Of a stretch of DNA of 64,000 nucleotides, positions 1 through 9,045 are shown piece after piece. Within the stretch, counting starts at the first letter, position 1. Each line of letters opens with the position of its first letter. The DNA is from DAIOEK01 sp963708715 (GTDB taxonomy: Bacteria; Chloroflexota; Anaerolineae; Anaerolineales; Anaerolineaceae). The stretch covers positions 1,798,001 through 1,862,000 of the forward strand of contig CAVPSU010000001.1 of the NCBI GenBank assembly GCA_963708715.1, read 5' to 3'. The position numbers and the translations under genes are program-made. Under the pieces are notes generated by a model. It searched no databases, was not told the DNA's origin, and worked only from the letters and a program-made list of their open reading frames with translations.

Positions 1-695
1 TGGTTCCATACCTGTGCTATGCGAGATCGGATAAGAAAGATCAACCTCGCGTTCCCATTACAGCCCGTTTGGTGGCGGATATGATCGAAGTCGCCGGTGC
101 AGATCGCTATGTGACACTCGATCTTCACGCCGGTCAGATCCAAGGATTTTTCTCAATTCCCGGTGACGTTCTTTCAGCATTTCACATCCTCGTCACCTAT
201 TTGCAGACCCTTAAGTCAAAACTGGTTTTTCCTGTGGTTCTCACCGCAGACCTGGGATTTGCGAAGAAAGCACGTGATTTTGCCGCGAGGTTGGACGCCC
301 CTATGGCATTCATTGAAAAACGGCGCAGCGGAAACGACGCCAAATCGAAGGCGTTGACCATCATCGGTGATGTAAATGGAAAAGATGTCATTATTGTGGA
401 TGACGAGATCGATACCGGCGGATCGATGGTCCAGGCTGTGAATATTGCGAAAGAGAATGGGGCGCGCGATGTGTACGTCAGCTTTATCCACGCCGGTTTG
501 ACATCAAACGCCTCCGAGCGGTTAGGAGCACTCGATGTCTGTGAGTTCATAACCACGGATACCATTCCCATCCCAAACGAGAAAAAAGCATATTTCGGGG
601 ACAGATTAAAGATTCTATCGATCGCTCCCCTGGTCGGTGAAGTGATCTCAAGAGCGCATGAAGGTCGCAGCGTCGGCGAAATGTTCAACGAATGA
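1..695 (+). CDS. prs: Ribose-phosphate pyrophosphokinase, 5'-truncated by the window
   Basis: PRPP synthetase transfers pyrophosphate from ATP to ribose 5-phosphate, making the cytoplasmic precursor of nucleotides, His and Trp. The frame is open from base 3, giving 230 visible residues of a usual ~315, so roughly the first 85-90 are outside. Seen: RVPITARLVA, the LDLHAGQIQGFF segment and the PRPP loop IIVDDEIDTGGS (classically DDMIDTAGT). An in-frame TTG at 69 is internal, because homologous sequence continues upstream of it to the window edge. The stop at 693-695 lies 40 bp before mutM on the same strand, so the two may be cotranscribed. The family assignment is secure; the 5' end cannot be judged. 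Confidence 0.95.
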   Translation, partial: VPYLCYARSDKKDQPRVPITARLVADMIEVAGADRYVTLDLHAGQIQGFFSIPGDVLSAFHILVTYLQTLKSKLVFPVVLTADLGFAKKARDFAARLDAPMAFIEKRRSGNDAKSKALTIIGDVNGKDVIIVDDEIDTGGSMVQAVNIAKENGARDVYVSFIHAGLTSNASERLGALDVCEFITTDTIPIPNEKKAYFGDRLKILSIAPLVGEVISRAHEGRSVGEMFNE

Positions 696-735
696 ACTCG
701 TCGGGCGTTATCCATACGCCCGATATTTTTATCTT

Positions 736-1567
736 ATGCCGGAACTTCCTGAAGTTGAAACCATAGCCAGAATTCTGCGTGCAGGCTCGCCAAAGAGCCC
801 TGCAATCGTTGATCTATTAATTACACAGGCAGAGGTCTTTTGGCACAAAACTCTGGCAACTCCAAATCTTGAGGAGTTTGTTGCTCGGATCGAAGGGACA
901 ACGAGTTGTTTCTGTAGATCGCCGAGGAAAATTCCTGGTGATATCTCTGACCCGAGATTCCCTGCTGATCCATTTGCGGATGTCTGGTGACATGTTGGTA
1001 TTAGCGGATACAAGTGTCGACCTACCCTTGCATACTCGAATGGTATTGAGTTTTCAGGATGGCAGTCGGTTGGTATTTAATGATCCCCGTAAGTTTGGAC
1101 GGGTCTGGCTTGTCGAAGATCCGGCACAGGTTACCGGAAGATTAGGATCCGAGCCATTGGATCCGACATTAACTCCTAAAAAATTTCACTCATTGATTGC
1201 GGATACGCATCGCAACCTAAAGCCATTGTTGTTGGATCAGCATTTCCTGGCCGGGATTGGGAATATCTATTGCGATGAAGCTCTCCATCTGGCAAAGCTG
1301 CATCCATTGCGAAAATCGGATACATTAAGCAGGATAGAATCAGACCGATTGTTGAAAGCGATACGTTCCGTGCTCACTAAAGGGATCGAACAGAATGGCG
1401 CCAGTATTGATTGGGTATACCGGGGCGGTGATTTTCAAAACCACTTTCGGGTATACAGTCGGACGGGTGAACCATGTCCGGTCTGTGGTACCATCATTGA
1501 ACATTTGCGCGTAGGGCAACGAAGTACTCATATTTGTCCATTTTGCCAGCCGATATCAGGAGGATGA
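736..1567 (+). pseudogene. mutM: Formamidopyrimidine-DNA glycosylase, interrupted by one frameshift
   Basis: Fpg/MutM removes 8-oxoguanine and ring-opened purines and cleaves the abasic site. The start ATG at 736 gives MPELPEVET, with the catalytic Pro2 and Glu3. Reading is normal to the GGG run at 895-897, then the homologous frame moves by +1. Dropping one G restores IEGQRVVSVDRRGKF and continuous homology to the C-terminal zinc finger (CPVCG...CPFC). The repaired length of about 276 residues is normal for the family. No other defect is visible, so an assembly indel is at least as likely as a real mutation. The stop TGA at 1565-1567 overlaps an ATG at 1564 that appears to begin the next gene, suggesting translational coupling. 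Confidence 0.88.
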
Positions 1568-2046
1568 ATTAACTGTTCTTTTTGAAATGCAACACTCACT
1601 AAGAACGATCTATTCTGCCCGGCTTGTGGCGCTCCTGTGAAACAAGATGATGTGATCTCACCGCCTTCTCCCTATTATCGCGAGACAGTTGTCGAAGCAG
1701 CGCCTCAACCTCATCCCCTGTCGTTGAAGAATTGCCGAGACAACCCACCACGGTCGTGATACCAGCGCGAGAAATCAACGCCATACTGCAAGACCGATCC
1801 TATTGGGCTATGGCGTCTTTGGTGCTGGGCATTATTGGCATTTTTTCCACATTTATTCCAGGAATTTGCGGTTTGATCACAAGTGTTCCAGCAATTGTAC
1901 TGGGTGCGATGAGCTTGAAATCACGGAATCGGAAATTCGCGATCGCCGGTATGGTCCTGGGGATCATTTCGATCGTCATCGGATTAATTATCACATTGGT
2001 GATCTTTGGGGCAGTAGCCGCGGGAAACCTTTTCCAATTGCCTTAG
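1564..2046 (+). pseudogene. Zinc-ribbon plus two-TM (DUF4190-like) membrane protein, multiply disrupted
   Basis: The 3' part, in frame from 1732, encodes a Gly/Ile-rich membrane region with two hydrophobic hairpins (WAMASLVLGIIGIFSTFIPG and FAIAGMVLGIISIVIGLIIT), as in DUF4190 proteins. Upstream, another frame encodes a short zinc ribbon with CPACG near 1616-1630. Joining the parts needs an indel near the CCCC at 1715-1718 and another just after ATG 1564. In addition, a TGA at 1583-1585 sits exactly where the second Cys of the first CxxC should be (CSF then stop), with the usual 10-residue gap to CPAC. The gene is either decayed or in a poorly sequenced stretch shared with mutM. Function unknown. 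Confidence 0.6.
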
Positions 2047-2132
2047 ACAATCCTGCGAACATGATAAATCACGGCTGGTATCATTGTTGCAAAGGTAGAG
2101 ATATCTCATCTCTACTGTGACCCAATTGCGCC

Positions 2133-3203
2133 ATGTATCGTGACAGTCAACAACCAAGCAACCCAAATGAACCTGGACCACAGCAGTTCACTCCTACACA
2201 GATCCGAATTCTGATCGGATTGGGGATTTTTGCCGGATTAATTTTTATCGGGGTTATTCTCTTTTTTACAATAGGCACCCGAAATCCCTACTATCTCTCT
2301 CCAACTCTTAACCCAACGCTGCTTACCCCCTATCCATTGCCGACCTTTCCCAAGACCTGGACGCCTGCGCCAACCCAGACTGCGTTGCCCTCTGATCCAA
2401 CTGGCATCGTAGGTCCTACCTCGACACCGATGGCGACATTCACGCCTTATACTCCCTATCCAACCCTCATTTCAACCGCAACGATTCAACCATATCAGGA
2501 TGGAGTAACTCCTTCTGTGATCGGCACATCCGTCTCTGGCAGACCGATTGAAATAATCCGTTTTGGACATGGTCCTTCGGGACGATTGATGGTGGCAGAT
2601 ATCCATGGCGGAAACGAATGGAATACAACTGCCCTTATGGATCAATTGATCACGTATATCAGAGACAACCCGGATCTCATTCCAATGTGTGTATCCTTAT
2701 ATATCATCCGAACGCTTAACCCGGATGGATTGGCGCGAGCACTTAATCCCGATGGGCGAGTAAATGATAATGGGGTGGATCTGAACCGTAACTGGGATGC
2801 AGGCTGGGAACCTGATTGGGATCGGGATGGATGTTGGAGTTTGAGGAAGACCAGTGCAGGTCCATACCCAAACTCGGAGCCAGAGACCCAGACATTGATC
2901 CGTTTTGTCTTATCCAATCCACTGGATGCGCTAATCAGTTATCACTCTGCCGCCCTGGGAATCTTCCCCGCGGGATTACCACCTGAACTACAGTCGATTC
3001 GTTTGGCAAAGAGTATTGCCGACGTGACGGACTACAAATATCCCCCGATTGATACCGGTTGTCGATTCAGTGGCGGGCTCGTCGATTGGACCGCCTTGCA
3101 GGGCATTCCTTCTGTGGATCTGGAATTGACCACTCATCTAAGCACAGATTTTGAAGAAAATAAAAACGTCTTGCAGATCCTACTCCATTTTACAAAAGAA
3201 TAA
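2133..3203 (+). CDS. Membrane-anchored M14-family zinc carboxypeptidase
   Basis: 356 residues. A short cytoplasmic N-terminus is followed by one membrane helix (about 26-47), a Pro/Thr-rich stalk (about 48-120) and an extracytoplasmic peptidase domain. M14 features: a zinc motif HGGNEW with H158 and E162 (one residue longer than the classical HxxE), DLNRNWD for substrate carboxylate binding, the third zinc ligand H271 in SYHSAA, and the general base E331 in DLELTTH. M14 enzymes hydrolyse C-terminal residues of peptides or muropeptides; the actual substrate is not evident. The stalk suggests that the domain projects from the cell surface. It stands 87 bp after the damaged zinc-ribbon gene and converges on the next gene. 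Confidence 0.88.
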   Translation: MYRDSQQPSNPNEPGPQQFTPTQIRILIGLGIFAGLIFIGVILFFTIGTRNPYYLSPTLNPTLLTPYPLPTFPKTWTPAPTQTALPSDPTGIVGPTSTPMATFTPYTPYPTLISTATIQPYQDGVTPSVIGTSVSGRPIEIIRFGHGPSGRLMVADIHGGNEWNTTALMDQLITYIRDNPDLIPMCVSLYIIRTLNPDGLARALNPDGRVNDNGVDLNRNWDAGWEPDWDRDGCWSLRKTSAGPYPNSEPETQTLIRFVLSNPLDALISYHSAALGIFPAGLPPELQSIRLAKSIADVTDYKYPPIDTGCRFSGGLVDWTALQGIPSVDLELTTHLSTDFEENKNVLQILLHFTKE

Positions 3204-3215
3204 TCCCTGTTTAAT

Positions 3216-3962
3216 TTATGTAGACCAAATTTGATATTCGCTCAGGTTTCCCGTATGCCCATCCGATGTGAAGCGTTCCATCAAACTAAACCCGGTGGTA
3301 AGTCGTAAAGCTTCCAACTCAGCTTCTGTGTAATGATGAACGTAGCGAAGTGGTTGAGTCTGACAATCTGCCCGCCAATCCAGTAAATAATCATTCTCAT
3401 CGACCTGTTCTGGGGAGAGATCAACCATTTGCCATGGTTGGATACGTTTTACCAGGCGCGGCGATCTGAGGAATTGCCAGGTTGAAAAAACAAAAAGACT
3501 CCCCGGATTAAGCAGATGGTACACTTGTGATAAAAACCGTTTGCGGTTCTCATCACCTGGAAAATGATGCAGTACTGCAAAGCAAAAGATCCGATCGTAG
3601 GTTTTCTCTGGCAATCGGGATTGCCAGTTATCGCTGACCAGATCAGCTTCCAGGAATGATGCATGGAAGGAACTGGTCTCTGGAATAACCGATCCACTTC
3701 CCATCAAAGGGATGGAGAAATCCATTCCGGTGTAATTCATGGGATAATCCATGGAGGACAAGACTCTGGCTAATTCTCCATTCCCACAGCCCAGGTCCAG
3801 TATAGATGGGCGATTGTCTTTCGATAAGGATTGATTTATGATTCTCATCACACCAGGTTGAATCCGCTGTCTGGTTTTGGAAAAAGATTCAGCGCAGCTC
3901 TGGTAAAATTGGCGGTTCAGGTCTACTAATAAAGTAGCGATTTCAGTTTTCATCAGGTTCAT
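3216..3962 (-). CDS. Class I SAM-dependent methyltransferase
   Basis: About 248 residues. Motif I is clear (ILDLGCGNGELARVL) for S-adenosylmethionine, with a later acidic strand (YTGMDFS) and a post-motif FCFAVLHHFPGDENR typical of UbiE/BioC-like enzymes. I chose ATG 3962 (MNLMKTE) because an upstream extension would overlap elp3 and has no homology-like sequence; 3953 is also possible. The starts of this gene and elp3 are divergent and only 21 bp apart, so they must share a very compact promoter region or have leaderless transcripts. The acceptor is unknown. The close divergence from a tRNA-modifying enzyme makes a tRNA target conceivable, but that is only inference. Confidence 0.82.
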   Translation of the reverse strand: MNLMKTEIATLLVDLNRQFYQSCAESFSKTRQRIQPGVMRIINQSLSKDNRPSILDLGCGNGELARVLSSMDYPMNYTGMDFSIPLMGSGSVIPETSSFHASFLEADLVSDNWQSRLPEKTYDRIFCFAVLHHFPGDENRKRFLSQVYHLLNPGSLFVFSTWQFLRSPRLVKRIQPWQMVDLSPEQVDENDYLLDWRADCQTQPLRYVHHYTEAELEALRLTTGFSLMERFTSDGHTGNLSEYQIWST

Positions 3963-3983
3963 TATAGCGGTATCTAAAAAAAC

Positions 3984-5708
3984 ATGAATGTACCCCGAAA
4001 GTGGTTGGATCAACGGAATTACACCCCGGAAATTCTTGAGCTTGCTCGACTGATCATTGAGGAGGTGAAAACAGGGAAAGGGGTTCAGGACTCGATACGG
4101 AAACATCCGATTTCCGCCGGTGGTCATGTAGCCAAACACACACTGGTTTTTGCGTATAGGCAATTGGTTGAATCCGGGGATTGGGAAGAAGACCCCGAAT
4201 TGCTGGCAAAGATCCGGATGAAACCCATTCGAACCTTGTCAGGTGTGACAACGGTAACGGTCTTGACTAAACCATATCCCTGTCCCGGGAAATGTATCTT
4301 CTGTCCAACGGAAACCTGCGAACCGAAAAGCTATCTCTCCGATGAACCCGGTGCGAGAAGGGCGTTACAGAACCACTTTGACCCCTTCCTGCAGGTGACG
4401 ACCAGGTTGCAGGCTCTTCACTCTGTTGGGCATCCTGTGGATAAGATCGAGCTATTAATACTGGGGGGGACGTTCAATGCCTACCCAAAACGTTACCAGC
4501 AATGGTTTGTCGAGGAATGCTTCCGAGCCATGAATCAAGGCGAAATCCCCCGGTCGTCTGGCGTAGATCGGGATATCCAATTTGACTCTTCCCTTCAGCC
4601 GGCAAATCCTGCCGGAGAGTACACACCATCGCAGCCTGTATTAAAGAGGCTATTAAAGCAGAATGAAATGGCTTTGCATCGAAACGTTGGTCTGGTATTG
4701 GAAACCCGACCGGACGAAATTACTTATGCTGAATTAGCCTGGATGCGTTCTTTGGGAGCGACCAAACTGCAAATGGGTGCTCAATCACTCAATGATGATA
4801 TTTTAAAACTTAATCAAAGGGGTCATACCAATCGCGACACCCTCCAGGCTGTCAACCGCGCCAGGGCTTCGGGGTATAAGATCGTATTGCATTGGATGCC
4901 TAATCTCCTGGGAGCAACTCCGGAAGGAGATGTTCAGGATTTTCATAAGATGTGGGGTAACCTGGAAGGAAAAGGCGGGTTATGTCCGGATGAGATCAAA
5001 ATATACCCGACACAACTATTGGAAAGCGCGGAACTCTACCAATACTGGAAGCGGGGTGAATACCACCCCTATACGGAGGATCAACTTATTCACCTCCTCG
5101 CGGACGTGAAAGCGATGGTTCCCCGATATTGCCGGGTCAACAGAGTAATCCGGGATATTCCCAGTACCCATGTAGTCGAAGGGAACCGTCGGACAAGCCT
5201 GCGTCAGGATGCCCTGTTGGAAATGTCTCGCCGCGGAGTAAACTGCCAGTGCATTCGGTGTCGTGAAGTGCGGGGTGAGAAAATTGAAGTAGATCAGCTT
5301 TCCCTAGTAGATCTGGAATATTTTCCAGCCTCACTGCCAGGTGAAGCTTCTTCCAAGGAGCATTTCCTTTCGTTTGTTACCCCGGAGGATAGGATCGTCG
5401 GGTATTTACGTCTTTCCATTCCGCTGAGCAAAGATCCGGAGCTTGCCTCACATTTATCCGATCTAACAGGAACAGCCATTATCCGGGAAGTGCATGTCTA
5501 TGGACAGGCGTTGAAAGTAGGAAGCGGTCAGCCAGGCGCTGCACAGCATATCGGTTTGGGGACTCGCTTGATTGATGAAGCGGTAAGAATTAGTCTGCTC
5601 GCCGGATTCGACAAATTGGCAGTAATCTCTGCAGTCGGAACCAGGGAGTATTACCGATCACGTGGATTTGAAGATGGTTCCTTATATCAAATCCGAAGAA
5701 TAAATTAA
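3984..5708 (+). CDS. elp3: Elp3-family radical SAM/GNAT tRNA U34 modification enzyme
   Basis: 574 residues. An N-terminal tRNA-binding region is followed by a radical SAM domain with C100, C104 and C107 (CPGKCIFC) binding a 4Fe-4S cluster, then a second Cys cluster CQCIRC near residue 417, and a C-terminal GNAT acetyltransferase domain (GLGTRLIDEA, then EYYRSRGF). Elp3 installs a carboxymethyl group on wobble uridine of tRNA, using SAM and acetyl-CoA. Bacterial Elp3 acts alone and is found in few phyla, including Chloroflexota, which helps place this genome. ATG 3984 is followed at once by conserved sequence. Length and domain order are complete. Confidence 0.95.
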   Translation: MNVPRKWLDQRNYTPEILELARLIIEEVKTGKGVQDSIRKHPISAGGHVAKHTLVFAYRQLVESGDWEEDPELLAKIRMKPIRTLSGVTTVTVLTKPYPCPGKCIFCPTETCEPKSYLSDEPGARRALQNHFDPFLQVTTRLQALHSVGHPVDKIELLILGGTFNAYPKRYQQWFVEECFRAMNQGEIPRSSGVDRDIQFDSSLQPANPAGEYTPSQPVLKRLLKQNEMALHRNVGLVLETRPDEITYAELAWMRSLGATKLQMGAQSLNDDILKLNQRGHTNRDTLQAVNRARASGYKIVLHWMPNLLGATPEGDVQDFHKMWGNLEGKGGLCPDEIKIYPTQLLESAELYQYWKRGEYHPYTEDQLIHLLADVKAMVPRYCRVNRVIRDIPSTHVVEGNRRTSLRQDALLEMSRRGVNCQCIRCREVRGEKIEVDQLSLVDLEYFPASLPGEASSKEHFLSFVTPEDRIVGYLRLSIPLSKDPELASHLSDLTGTAIIREVHVYGQALKVGSGQPGAAQHIGLGTRLIDEAVRISLLAGFDKLAVISAVGTREYYRSRGFEDGSLYQIRRIN

Positions 5709-5772
5709 CGTTTTCTTTCAATTTCTGGTGTTGAATTTTTGTCTTTGTTGATTATGATGAAAGAGGATCGCA

Positions 5773-6360
5773 GTGAAATCTAATTTCTATCCAATAATCA
5801 TTATATTATGTATTGCCTTCTGGTTAACAGGCTGTGTGCCTGGAAGCTCAGGCGCGTCGGAAACACTAGTTCAGACGATTGAATCAGAGGAGGGCGCGGT
5901 GGTATCTTTCCAAATGTTCAGTCCCGCGTTTGAGCATAAAACAAAAATCCCCGCCAGATATACCTGTTCTGGTGAGGATATTTCCCCTGAATTGGAGTGG
6001 CGGGATGTCCCGGATGGGGTAGTCAGTTTCGCCCTCATCATGGATGATCCTGATGCGCCAATCGGAACTTGGGTCCATTGGGTGATGTACAATATTCCCT
6101 CTGACTATTCTGGGTTACCGGAAGGGTTTGGAAAAAACCGGGAACTGGTGGATGGCATCTTGCATGGAAAGAACAGCGCCGGGAGGGCATATTACAATGG
6201 TCCCTGCCCACCATCAGGAACACACCGTTATTTTTTCAAACTGTATGCCCTGGATACGATGCTCGATCTACCAGCGGGCGCAACCAAGCCTGAGGTCTTG
6301 AAAGCTCTTCAAGGCCATTTGATTGGTATGGCTGAACTTATGGGTACATATTCCAAATAA
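5773..6360 (+). CDS. YbhB/YbcL-family (PEBP) lipoprotein
   Basis: 195 residues with a lipoprotein signal (hydrophobic 7-18, lipobox LTGC, lipidated C21), so it is anchored outside the membrane. The mature part is a phosphatidylethanolamine-binding/Raf-kinase-inhibitor-like fold: YTCSGEDISPEL, DDPDAP, HWVMYNIP and GPCPPSGTHRYFF, the anion-binding motifs of the family. Bacterial members have no settled function; ligand binding or inhibition of hydrolases has been proposed. The start is GTG 5773, preceded by AGAGG. A bidirectional terminator follows immediately. Confidence 0.9.
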   Translation: MKSNFYPIIIILCIAFWLTGCVPGSSGASETLVQTIESEEGAVVSFQMFSPAFEHKTKIPARYTCSGEDISPELEWRDVPDGVVSFALIMDDPDAPIGTWVHWVMYNIPSDYSGLPEGFGKNRELVDGILHGKNSAGRAYYNGPCPPSGTHRYFFKLYALDTMLDLPAGATKPEVLKALQGHLIGMAELMGTYSK

Positions 6361-6377
6361 AAGTGAGATATAAAAAT

Positions 6378-6407
6378 CAGGTTACCGAAGAGTAACCTGA
6401 TTTTTTC
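6378..6407. terminator. Bidirectional intrinsic terminator
   Basis: A perfect 8-bp stem (CAGGTTAC/GTAACCTG, 6378-6385 and 6392-6399) with a 6-nt loop is followed by a T run on the plus strand and, read from the other side, by TTTTTA. It serves both the lipoprotein gene and the convergent PAS-GGDEF gene, whose last codons and stop (6382-6384) lie inside the hairpin. Confidence 0.9.
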
Positions 6408-7284
6408 CATTCGATTTACTCAAATATTGACCGAGGTCCGCCCTGTCAATAATCTTATCCAGGGTATCATTCTTTGATGCCATGGTGGCACCGATGGATA
6501 TGGTGATCCGAATCTTGGAACCATTTATTTCAAGGATTGAACTTCCAACCAGCGCTCGGAGTTTATCCGCCAGGTTGACCAAATTTTCTTGATCGATATT
6601 CTGCGCAACGACGAGGAATTCTTCACCGCCCCATCTGCCTACCAGATCGATGGATCGAAGATTATGCGTCAGGGTTTTTGACACCATCTTTAGTACCATA
6701 TCACCAACAGAGTGACCGTAGGTATCATTCACGACTTTGAAATTATCCAGGTCTATGAAGAGTAGACCGAAGGGGATCTCATTAACCTGGTACTCCATCA
6801 AAGCTGATCTGGCTTTTATTTCCATGAATGACCGATTATATATACCAGTAAGCGAATCCTTAAACGCAACTTCCTCCAAAACCGTCTTTTCATTTCTCGT
6901 TTGAACATGAGCAGAATTATCGCTGAAGATCTCCACCGCACCTTTAACAATCCCCAATTCATCATAGATCGGAGAGGTCCGAATTAAGACCGGAATTCTG
7001 TGGCCATTTTTATGGTGGAGAAATGCTTCTGTCTCCCTGTATTGCCCATCAAGAATTGTCAGTCTTAACGGACAATCTCCGGTGCATAGGCAGACTCCGG
7101 TATAGCTAACATGATTTAGAATATTTTCATGGCAATATCTTCCTACGACATCGCTGGATCCATAGCCAGTTATTCGTTCGGCTCCCTTGTTCCAATAGAG
7201 TATGCGCCGGTCATTGTCTACGAAGTAAACGCCGTCGTACAGATTATCCAATAGATTCTTATAAAAAATTTCAGCATCTGTCAT
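6382..7284 (-). CDS. PAS-GGDEF diguanylate cyclase
   Basis: 300 residues without membrane segments. An N-terminal PAS domain (about 5-125, DGVYFVDNDRRILYWN) contains an unusual Cys-rich stretch (GVCLCTGDC). The GGDEF domain (about 140-298) has the catalytic motif GGEEF in GRWGGEEFLVV, preceded by DSLTGIYNR and FIDLDNFKVVND. It is therefore expected to make cyclic di-GMP from two GTP in response to a PAS-sensed cue. I see no RxxD inhibitory site in the position directly before GGEEF. The gene is monocistronic between a terminator and a 370-bp intergenic region. An HD-GYP phosphodiesterase-like protein encoded near 16-18 kb could be the opposing activity. Confidence 0.93.
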   Translation of the reverse strand: MTDAEIFYKNLLDNLYDGVYFVDNDRRILYWNKGAERITGYGSSDVVGRYCHENILNHVSYTGVCLCTGDCPLRLTILDGQYRETEAFLHHKNGHRIPVLIRTSPIYDELGIVKGAVEIFSDNSAHVQTRNEKTVLEEVAFKDSLTGIYNRSFMEIKARSALMEYQVNEIPFGLLFIDLDNFKVVNDTYGHSVGDMVLKMVSKTLTHNLRSIDLVGRWGGEEFLVVAQNIDQENLVNLADKLRALVGSSILEINGSKIRITISIGATMASKNDTLDKIIDRADLGQYLSKSNGKNQVTLR

Positions 7285-7596
7285 ATAAACACCGGATTGT
7301 GATTATGCCCATGATTGGTGATCATTAATTAATCATATAAAACACAGTAATAGCGCAAGAGTTATGCTCGTGTAGGATTTTGTATCCCACGAATCATATT
7401 CGGAAGATTGAAAGGGTGGTGTGATTAGATGCTCCGTGTTGCCATATACGATATTTCGAGTCATAACTGGGAATATCTGGAAATCGGATTCCAAAAGCAG
7501 GTAATCAACCATTCCTGGTATATGGATTGCAACTATCTTTACTGGTATCATGTTCATTCGCAACAACTGATATCTGAAAGTATTTGTCATAAGTAG

Positions 7597-7644
7597 TTGC
7601 ACTTGTTTATCTTGTTCTATAATGGTGGTTAGGTAAACTAACCA
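7597..7644 (+). promoter_or_regulatory. Promoter and 7-bp palindrome upstream of the HEAT-repeat gene
   Basis: TTGCAC (7597-7602) and TATAAT (7618-7623) are separated by 15 bp, shorter than the ideal 17. Just after the predicted start of transcription lies TGGTTAG-N5-CTAACCA (7626-7632 and 7638-7644), and AGGAGG follows at once (7644-7649) before GTG 7655. The palindrome could be an operator or a short mRNA hairpin touching the ribosome-binding site. The rest of the 370-bp gap 7285-7654 holds nothing I recognise. Confidence 0.5.
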
Positions 7645-7654
7645 GGAGGTTGTC

Positions 7655-8968
7655 GTGAGCCAGAATTCTCGAGAAAAACCATTACCCCCCATCGTCCTTG
7701 ATGCCGGGGAAGATGTAGATAAGTTGAGCTCCGCGATTCGCTACCCGGATTATGATGTTCGAGAAGCAGCCGCCTGGAAACTGGGTGAAATTGGTACTTT
7801 CGATTGTATTGCCCCATTGGTCAATGCCCTTAAAGATCCGGATGCGGTTGTTCGTGAATCGGCAGCTTATGCACTCGGAAAAATAAAAACCCTTCCTAAC
7901 ATTAACCGAAAAATAAGCATATTCGAGGACACTCCTGATGATGTCTGGGCGATCAGCGAACTTCAGAAACTGATCAAAGACAGGGAATTTCGTGTCCGAG
8001 TTGCCGCAGCCGAAGCCTTAAAAACATATGGGAAGCAGGTTGATGTATCTGCCCCTGAGCTTGTTTCGGTTCCTAAAAAGGTGAATGCCCAACAGATTGC
8101 ACCCCCGGCGACCGTGTACGATATCAGCATGTTAACCCAGGCTGGATTTGGTCAAAAACCAAATTATCCACCTCTAAAACGGAATAAACAAATTCCGCAG
8201 ATCGTATTGGATGCAGATTATGACTTCGAAAAACTAGATCTGGCATCCAGGCATAATGAAACCGCGGTTCGTGAGGCTGCGGTCTGGGCATTGGGGATGA
8301 TGGGTGACCCACGTGGTGTGATCATCCTGGTCCAGGCGTTGCATGATCCTGAACCGATAGTTCGCGAATCGGCTGCCCGCGCGTTGGGTATTATTAAATA
8401 TCCAAACGATACCAAAAAACCTATCGGTCGATTTGAAGATATGACAGAAGACCGACGAGCGGCAGATGCGTTATTAAAAGTGCTTAAGGATAAAGAGGTC
8501 GGTGTAAAAGCGTCGGCTGCCGCTGCTCTGTCCAATTACGGTAAACCCGAGGTCATGAAGACGCTGATGGGTATGTTGACTGATTCAAGTTCGACGATCC
8601 GAGCTGCAGCCGCAACCGGATTGGGTGGATGTCCGTATATGGAAGTAATACCGGCGTTGATTCGACTATTACGCGATGATGATTTTTTCACCCGCTTATG
8701 CGCTGCCCGTTCTCTTGGCCGGTTGGGTGATGCGCAGGCATTGGACCCGTTGTTGGAAATGCTGCACGACACCAATGCTTCTGTTAGATTGAATACAGCG
8801 CGGGCGCTGGCTGATCTTGGTCAGAAGGGTGTTGGTACGAACCAGTTTTGGTATCGCGCGGTCGATCAATTAATGACCCTGGGTTCCACAGATTCTTCGG
8901 AAGAAGTGCAGGCTTTTGCCCAGGAAGCGGTAGTTCGGTTACAACCTAGATTAACTGGCATAGGGTAA
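7655..8968 (+). CDS. HEAT-repeat protein
   Basis: 437 residues made of HEAT/PBS-lyase-like helical repeats, for example VREAAAWKLGEIGTF, VRESAAYALGKI, VREAAVWALGMMGD, VKASAAAALSNYG and VRLNTARALADLG. Two similar halves are visible: both start with a PQIVLDADYDFEKL-like phrase (near residues 7 and 182) and then run the same order of repeats, so an internal duplication built the protein. There is no signal peptide or membrane segment. HEAT proteins are scaffolds; no catalytic motif is visible and the partner is unknown. The start GTG 7655 has an AGGAGG box 5 bp upstream. Confidence 0.85.
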   Translation: MSQNSREKPLPPIVLDAGEDVDKLSSAIRYPDYDVREAAAWKLGEIGTFDCIAPLVNALKDPDAVVRESAAYALGKIKTLPNINRKISIFEDTPDDVWAISELQKLIKDREFRVRVAAAEALKTYGKQVDVSAPELVSVPKKVNAQQIAPPATVYDISMLTQAGFGQKPNYPPLKRNKQIPQIVLDADYDFEKLDLASRHNETAVREAAVWALGMMGDPRGVIILVQALHDPEPIVRESAARALGIIKYPNDTKKPIGRFEDMTEDRRAADALLKVLKDKEVGVKASAAAALSNYGKPEVMKTLMGMLTDSSSTIRAAAATGLGGCPYMEVIPALIRLLRDDDFFTRLCAARSLGRLGDAQALDPLLEMLHDTNASVRLNTARALADLGQKGVGTNQFWYRAVDQLMTLGSTDSSEEVQAFAQEAVVRLQPRLTGIG

Positions 8969-9045
8969 TTCCGTATCTCAATACCTGGGATACGGACATT
9001 CAAATAACATACAGAGCCATTAAAGGAAAGGCTCAGGAGAGAAAA

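Noticed and set aside
1583..1640. Selenocysteine in the zinc-ribbon gene as a firm call
   Set aside because: No convincing hairpin at the spacing seen for the two good cases, the site is structural rather than redox, and the gene has two further disruptions.
7333..7692. 119-codon open frame on the minus strand in the gap before the HEAT gene
   Set aside because: It overlaps the start of the HEAT gene and its promoter, has no ribosome-binding site and no recognisable sequence.
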